Origin: Flavobacterium sp.
GTDB lineage: Bacteria > Bacteroidota > Bacteroidia > Flavobacteriales > Flavobacteriaceae
Length of the DNA: 16,821 nt
Assembly (NCBI GenBank): GCA_016721735.1
Contig: JADKHM010000013.1
Coordinates: 1 to 16,821, forward strand
Direction of reading: 5' to 3'
Program-made: the position numbers and the translations under genes
Shown here: in pieces, positions 13,115 through 16,821 of the stretch
Numbering within the stretch: position 1 is the first letter of the stretch
How the letters are laid out: the number at the start of each line of letters is the position of its first letter
Notes under the pieces: generated by a model
Databases searched by the model: none
The model's input: the letters and a program-made list of their open reading frames with translations, nothing else
Told to the model about the DNA's origin: nothing

Positions 13115-15937
13115 ATGAAAATCAGCACAAAAATATATTGGTCCATTATGATCTTGGCGATTTATGCCCAGTCAGTAGCACAAACAAAACTGATAGAAAA
13201 AGTGGTGCAGCAAAATACGGAAATGGTTATACCGTATGAAAAATACCAACTCTCTAATGGACTTACACTTCTGATTCATGAAGACCATTCAGATCCAATT
13301 GTTTATGTTAATGTCACCTATCATGTTGGCTCCGCCAGAGAACAAGAAGGCCGTTCGGGGTTCGCACATTTTTTTGAGCATATGATGTTCGAAGGTTCTG
13401 AACACATTCCGGCAGGTCAACATTCTAAAATAATCACCGAAGCTGGTGGAAAATACAACGGTACGACCAATCGAGACATGACTAATTATTGGGAGCTGCT
13501 GCCTTCTAATCAGTTAGAAACTGCCTTGTGGCTAGAAAGTGATCGCATGGGCTTTTTCTTGGATGCAGTCACACAACAAAAATTTGAAATACAGCGGGAA
13601 ACAGTAAAGAATGAACGAAACCAAAATTACGACAATCGCCCTTTTGGACTAATAAATGAAAAAACCTGTGAGGCTTTGTATCCTTCCTCGCATCCGTATG
13701 CTTGGCAAACAATTGGTTATGTAGGTGACCTCAAGAATGTAAATGTGCAAGATCTTAAAGATTTCTTTATGCGTTGGTATGGTCCCAACAATGCCACATT
13801 GACCATCGCAGGTGATGTCAATCCAATTACCGTCGTTGGAATGGTGGAGAAATATTTTAGTACTATTCCATCTGGACCAGCGGTAAGTCAGCCAGAAATT
13901 GCGCCAGTAGTACTCGATAAGGACCGATACATTTCTTACTATGAGCGAGTTCGATTACCACAGGTGATGTATACCTTTCCAACAGTGAAGGCGCGTCATG
14001 TAGACGAACCTGCTTTAGATGTCTTGTCCGATATTTTAGGCGAAGGAAAATCTTCGGTGTTCTATCAATACTTTATAAAATCGGAAGATGCCGAAAACAT
14101 CGGTGTTTCTCACCCCTGCTACGAACTTGCTGGTGAATTTAAAATCAGAATCTATGCGAAAAAGCTGAAACATTTCGACAAAATGATTCAAGAGGCCTTC
14201 GAAGAATTTGAAAAAAAAGGAGTAACAGACGAAGACTTAGAGAATCATAAGATAAAATTTGAAGCACAAAAAACAAATCAGTTACTGAGTCTTGAAGGTA
14301 AGGGACAATTGCTTTCCTTTTATCAAACGACAACGGGAAATCCGAATTATATTTCTAAAGATCTTGAGCGTTATAGCAAGGTGACCAAGGAAGATGTGTT
14401 GCGCGTGTACAATACCTATATCAAAGGGAAACACGGCGTAGTCATGAGCGTCTATCCTACCGATCATTCCTCATTGGTTAAAAAAGACAACTACACTCCT
14501 CCTTCCCGAAATCTACACGCGATTGAAAGTGCAGAATACAAAAACCTAACCTATGTTAAAGCTAAAGACACATTTGACAGAAAAATTCAGCCCACTCCTT
14601 CTCCCACCCCAATAGTGAAAGTTCCTGATTTTTGGACAGATTCAATGCAAAACGGACTAAAAGTAATCGGAACAAAAAGTGAGGATGCACCAGTGGCATT
14701 CATGAAAATAAGCATACCGATTGCACATCGATATGAAACTAGAAAAAATGAAGGAATTTCAGAATTGATTGCAATGCTCTTAAGAGAATCAACCACGAAA
14801 AGCTCCAGTGAGGAAATAGATGCCAGACTGAATCGATTAGGTAGTGAAATCAATATTGGCACTAACACTGATGAACTAAACATCTACATCTCGTCTTTGA
14901 CACGAAACATAGATGCCACCTTAGCCATCCTCGAGGAAATGGTTTTGCACCCAAAGTTTGACGCTAACGAATTTGATAATACAAAAGATAAACAGCTTGA
15001 ATTAATCCGAACTGGAGCCTACAATCCGTCTGAACTCCCTAATGATCTAATTACTAGATTGATCTATGGAAAAAACCATATTCTGGGAAGTTCATCAAGA
15101 GGTACACGTGAGTCCGTTGGGTCTATCAGTGTGAGAGAGGCGAAAGAATACTATGAGAAAAATTGCATCCCCGCACTTTCGTCCATCGTTTTTGTCGGCA
15201 ACGCAGCACAGAAGGAAGTGATGGCTAAATTATCTTTTTTCGAGCAATGGAATGCTCCAATAACAATAGAACCAGGCACAAGTGCTGCTACAGGAATAGG
15301 TAAAACAGCGATTTATTTCTTGAACAGACCCAATGCAGCGCAGTCGCAAATCAGAGTAGGATGCAATGGATTGCCGTTTGATGCTGCAGGTGATTTTTTC
15401 AAAGCTAAAGTTAGCACCTATGAATTGGGTGGAGCATTCAACAGCAAACTCAATTTAAACTTAAGGGAAGAACACGGCTATTGCTACACCGCGCTTGCCG
15501 CCTTTCATGGAAATAAGTACCCTGGCCCTTACATTATTGAAGCTAATGTCAAAACTGGCGCCACAGATAGTGCATTGTTAGAAATCTTGAAAGAAGTAAA
15601 AAAATATGCCGATAATGGAATCACTCAAGATGAACTGGTATTTACTCAAAATTCGATGACACAGAATGAATTGCTGAACTATGAAACCCCCGCACAAAAG
15701 GCCAATTTCTTAAAAATCATTCTCGATCACAACCTATCGAAAGATTTTACGGCCAAGCAAAATACGGTATTAAGAGACCTTTCTTTGGATGAAGTAAATT
15801 TCTTTGCGAAGCGTAGCCTTCCTTATAACAATTTGGTCATCCTTATTGTTGGAGATAAAGCAAAGGTCTATGATCGATTGCTGAATTTAGGCTATACCGT
15901 GAGTGAAATCAATACAGACGGAACAATCAGATATTGA
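13115..15937 (+). CDS. secreted M16 family zinc metallopeptidase, two-domain
   Basis: This is an insulinase/pitrilysin-type peptidase of 940 residues, predicted to be exported. I start at ATG 13115, which gives a signal peptide (KISTKIYWSIMILAIYAQSV core, ending in VAQ). A TTG 33 bases upstream would place polar residues in front of it. The N-terminal catalytic half carries the inverted zinc motif H85-F-F-E88-H89 inside GFAHFFEHMMFEGSEH, and the distal zinc Glu in the ETVKNERNQ segment about 75 residues later. A proline/threonine linker (around QPTPSPTPIVKVP) leads to a second M16 half, which lacks an HxxEH motif (KNEGISELIAMLL at the matching place) and should be structural, as in other fused M16 proteins. 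Substrates are probably peptides in the periplasm or outside. It stands alone on its strand. Confidence 0.93.
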   Translation: MKISTKIYWSIMILAIYAQSVAQTKLIEKVVQQNTEMVIPYEKYQLSNGLTLLIHEDHSDPIVYVNVTYHVGSAREQEGRSGFAHFFEHMMFEGSEHIPAGQHSKIITEAGGKYNGTTNRDMTNYWELLPSNQLETALWLESDRMGFFLDAVTQQKFEIQRETVKNERNQNYDNRPFGLINEKTCEALYPSSHPYAWQTIGYVGDLKNVNVQDLKDFFMRWYGPNNATLTIAGDVNPITVVGMVEKYFSTIPSGPAVSQPEIAPVVLDKDRYISYYERVRLPQVMYTFPTVKARHVDEPALDVLSDILGEGKSSVFYQYFIKSEDAENIGVSHPCYELAGEFKIRIYAKKLKHFDKMIQEAFEEFEKKGVTDEDLENHKIKFEAQKTNQLLSLEGKGQLLSFYQTTTGNPNYISKDLERYSKVTKEDVLRVYNTYIKGKHGVVMSVYPTDHSSLVKKDNYTPPSRNLHAIESAEYKNLTYVKAKDTFDRKIQPTPSPTPIVKVPDFWTDSMQNGLKVIGTKSEDAPVAFMKISIPIAHRYETRKNEGISELIAMLLRESTTKSSSEEIDARLNRLGSEINIGTNTDELNIYISSLTRNIDATLAILEEMVLHPKFDANEFDNTKDKQLELIRTGAYNPSELPNDLITRLIYGKNHILGSSSRGTRESVGSISVREAKEYYEKNCIPALSSIVFVGNAAQKEVMAKLSFFEQWNAPITIEPGTSAATGIGKTAIYFLNRPNAAQSQIRVGCNGLPFDAAGDFFKAKVSTYELGGAFNSKLNLNLREEHGYCYTALAAFHGNKYPGPYIIEANVKTGATDSALLEILKEVKKYADNGITQDELVFTQNSMTQNELLNYETPAQKANFLKIILDHNLSKDFTAKQNTVLRDLSLDEVNFFAKRSLPYNNLVILIVGDKAKVYDRLLNLGYTVSEINTDGTIRY

Positions 15938-15986
15938 TTATAGTAAATTCAGTACTAGCGTTGGAGCGCACAGCCATTCAGCCGCG

Positions 15987-16418
15987 CTAAGATTGATTTT
16001 CTTCTTCAATGGCAAATCGAATGGCCTCTTGAAGTATTTCAACGTGAATTTCTTTCAGTGTTTTAAATTTAATGCAATATCCTGTCACTTTCGCCTTCCC
16101 AATCTTTTCCGCATAAGTTCTCGGTAAGTAGGTTTTGTCAGCAATACCAAAAATATAGATCGAGATTCCCGTTTTGTTGGCACTGATGCCAATTTGATAA
16201 AAGTCTTTGCTTGTTCCATCGGCATACTTGATGACGTGATTCCCATATCCTATGTTAGGATTTGCGACGACTCTATTGTGACTGTCACGGCCATCCAAAA
16301 ACCATAAGGTACAATTCGGCATTAGCTGCAGCATAACGCGGTGTAATTCGAGCATCTCGCTGCGCTTTGGCTCAGATTCACTAGAAATAGACGCTAAGAT
16401 TTGTGCTGCTACGTTCAT
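15987..16418 (-). CDS. DUF1801 domain protein
   Basis: This 143-residue soluble protein resembles the DUF1801 (YdhG-like) family, small alpha/beta proteins of unclear function, some annotated as iron chaperone-like. Supporting pieces are the opening helix SEPKRSEMLELHRVM, LWFLDGRDSHNRVVANPNIGYG, the beta segment GISANKTGISIYIFG, and the late motif GKAKVTGYCIKFKTLKEIH, after which the last helix ends EEENQS. No signal peptide or membrane segment is present. It converges on the peptidase gene with a 49-base gap. A weak GC stem (AGCGC 15965-15969 with GCGCT 15984-15988) overlaps its stop. A five-base-arm palindrome, AACGA-TG-TCGTT (16424-16435), sits just before its start codon. No partner is evident. 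Confidence 0.8.
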   Translation of the reverse strand: MNVAAQILASISSESEPKRSEMLELHRVMLQLMPNCTLWFLDGRDSHNRVVANPNIGYGNHVIKYADGTSKDFYQIGISANKTGISIYIFGIADKTYLPRTYAEKIGKAKVTGYCIKFKTLKEIHVEILQEAIRFAIEEENQS

Positions 16419-16449
16419 AAACTAACGATGTCGTTTGATGATCCTAATT

Positions 16450-16590
16450 TTAAATTTCAACTTTAGATTTGTTCCTATCTAAAGAGATTGCATGGGACAG
16501 TAAATCGAAGCCTTTGATACCCAATTCGCAATTGGTTTTGACTTTCACATGCCAGATATAAATTTCTTCTCTCAAATTCAATTTACCCAT
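16450..16590 (-). CDS. possible 46-residue small protein or gene fragment
   Basis: The frame begins with ATG at 16588-16590 (MGKLNLREEIYIWHVKVK) and ends at TAA 16450-16452. It runs in the same direction as the DUF1801 gene and stops 31 bases before it. Composition is protein-like, with amphipathic stretches and a single Cys, but I recognise no family. The perfect palindrome CCAATT-CGC-AATTGG (16521-16535) lies within it. It may be a small gene, an N-terminal remnant of a longer one, or chance. Confidence 0.25.
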   Translation of the reverse strand: MGKLNLREEIYIWHVKVKTNCELGIKGFDLLSHAISLDRNKSKVEI

Positions 16591-16821
16591 TTAATTTACA
16601 ACATTTGTGAAACGCACTTGATTAACAAGTCTTGAGTCAAACTTACCGAAAATTTGCCACTCATGCCACATAATTGCCACGATTTACGATTTGAAGATGA
16701 AGAAAGCAAAGGACAAGTTACATTATTAGAAATATACACCGATACCATAAGAAATACAGCACTGAAATCATAGGTTTACCTGTCTTCTACTGCTTATAAA
16801 TCATACATAATGAAATACTTG
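16591..16821. other. AT-rich right end without a supported gene
   Basis: No gene longer than about 40 codons is supported. On the plus strand 16663-16773 is an open frame of 36 codons (MPHNCHDLRFEDEESKGQ start) without recognisable similarity. Three copies of TGCCAC stand in line at 16655, 16664 and 16675. The rest is plain AT-rich sequence reaching the window edge. Confidence 0.5.

Noticed and set aside
15965..15988. GC stem AGCGC/GCGCT between the convergent genes as a terminator
   Set aside because: The stem is only five base pairs with a 14-base loop and no T run on either strand, too weak to call.
1..16821. CRISPR array, tRNA, rRNA, transposase or prophage genes
   Set aside because: No regular spaced repeats, no tRNA-like cloverleaf or rRNA segment, and no transposase, integrase or phage motifs were seen on either strand.

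Overview
The window looks like chromosomal DNA from a Bacteroidota member, most likely Flavobacteriaceae and close to Flavobacterium. The evidence is an AT-rich base composition, proteins rich in K, N, I and F, very tight gene spacing with weak ribosome binding sites, a possible Bacteroidota-type -7 promoter element (TAnnTTTG) before tpx, and the gene order ftsK-lolA-lptF/G-ribB. This placement rests on pattern recognition, not on a database search.

Region 1 (1-3059). An AT-rich left end holds a coding-like tail fragment, an imperfect inverted repeat (203-326) and a perfect palindrome (373-391). A catalase-peroxidase gene, katG (460-2669), follows. Its first third carries several small insertions and deletions, while the last 1.4 kb is one open frame. 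A clear terminator follows, then about 340 bases without a gene that hold two repeat-like sequences.

Region 2 (3060-6187, minus strand). A compact arsenic-resistance operon reads arsR, a DUF6428-like Cys-tailed protein, a class I SAM methyltransferase, a three-cysteine arsenate reductase and an ACR3 arsenite exporter. Gaps are 39 nt or less, and the last two genes share an ATGA overlap. A candidate ArsR operator lies 13 nt upstream of arsR. The expected scheme is that ArsR senses As(III), ArsC reduces arsenate and ACR3 exports arsenite. The roles of the Cys-tailed protein and the methyltransferase are open.

Region 3 (6210-12866, plus strand). Six genes are nearly contiguous: tpx (thiol peroxidase), a diacylglycerol/undecaprenol kinase, ftsK, lolA, an LptF/LptG-type permease and ribB. 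The ribB product has a C-terminal GTP cyclohydrolase II-like domain without zinc cysteines. Gaps are 1-28 nt, so one transcript is plausible. It would join peroxide defence, lipid recycling, chromosome segregation, lipoprotein and LPS transport, and riboflavin synthesis.

Region 4 (12867-16821). A roughly 250-bp spacer with a possible coding remnant precedes a large secreted two-domain M16 metallopeptidase. This converges on a small DUF1801-type protein on the minus strand. The last 400 bases contain only a doubtful 46-codon ORF and short repeats.

The most unusual points are the indel cluster confined to the first 1.3 kb, the two uncharacterised members of the arsenic operon, the degenerate second domain of RibB, and the repeat elements flanking katG.
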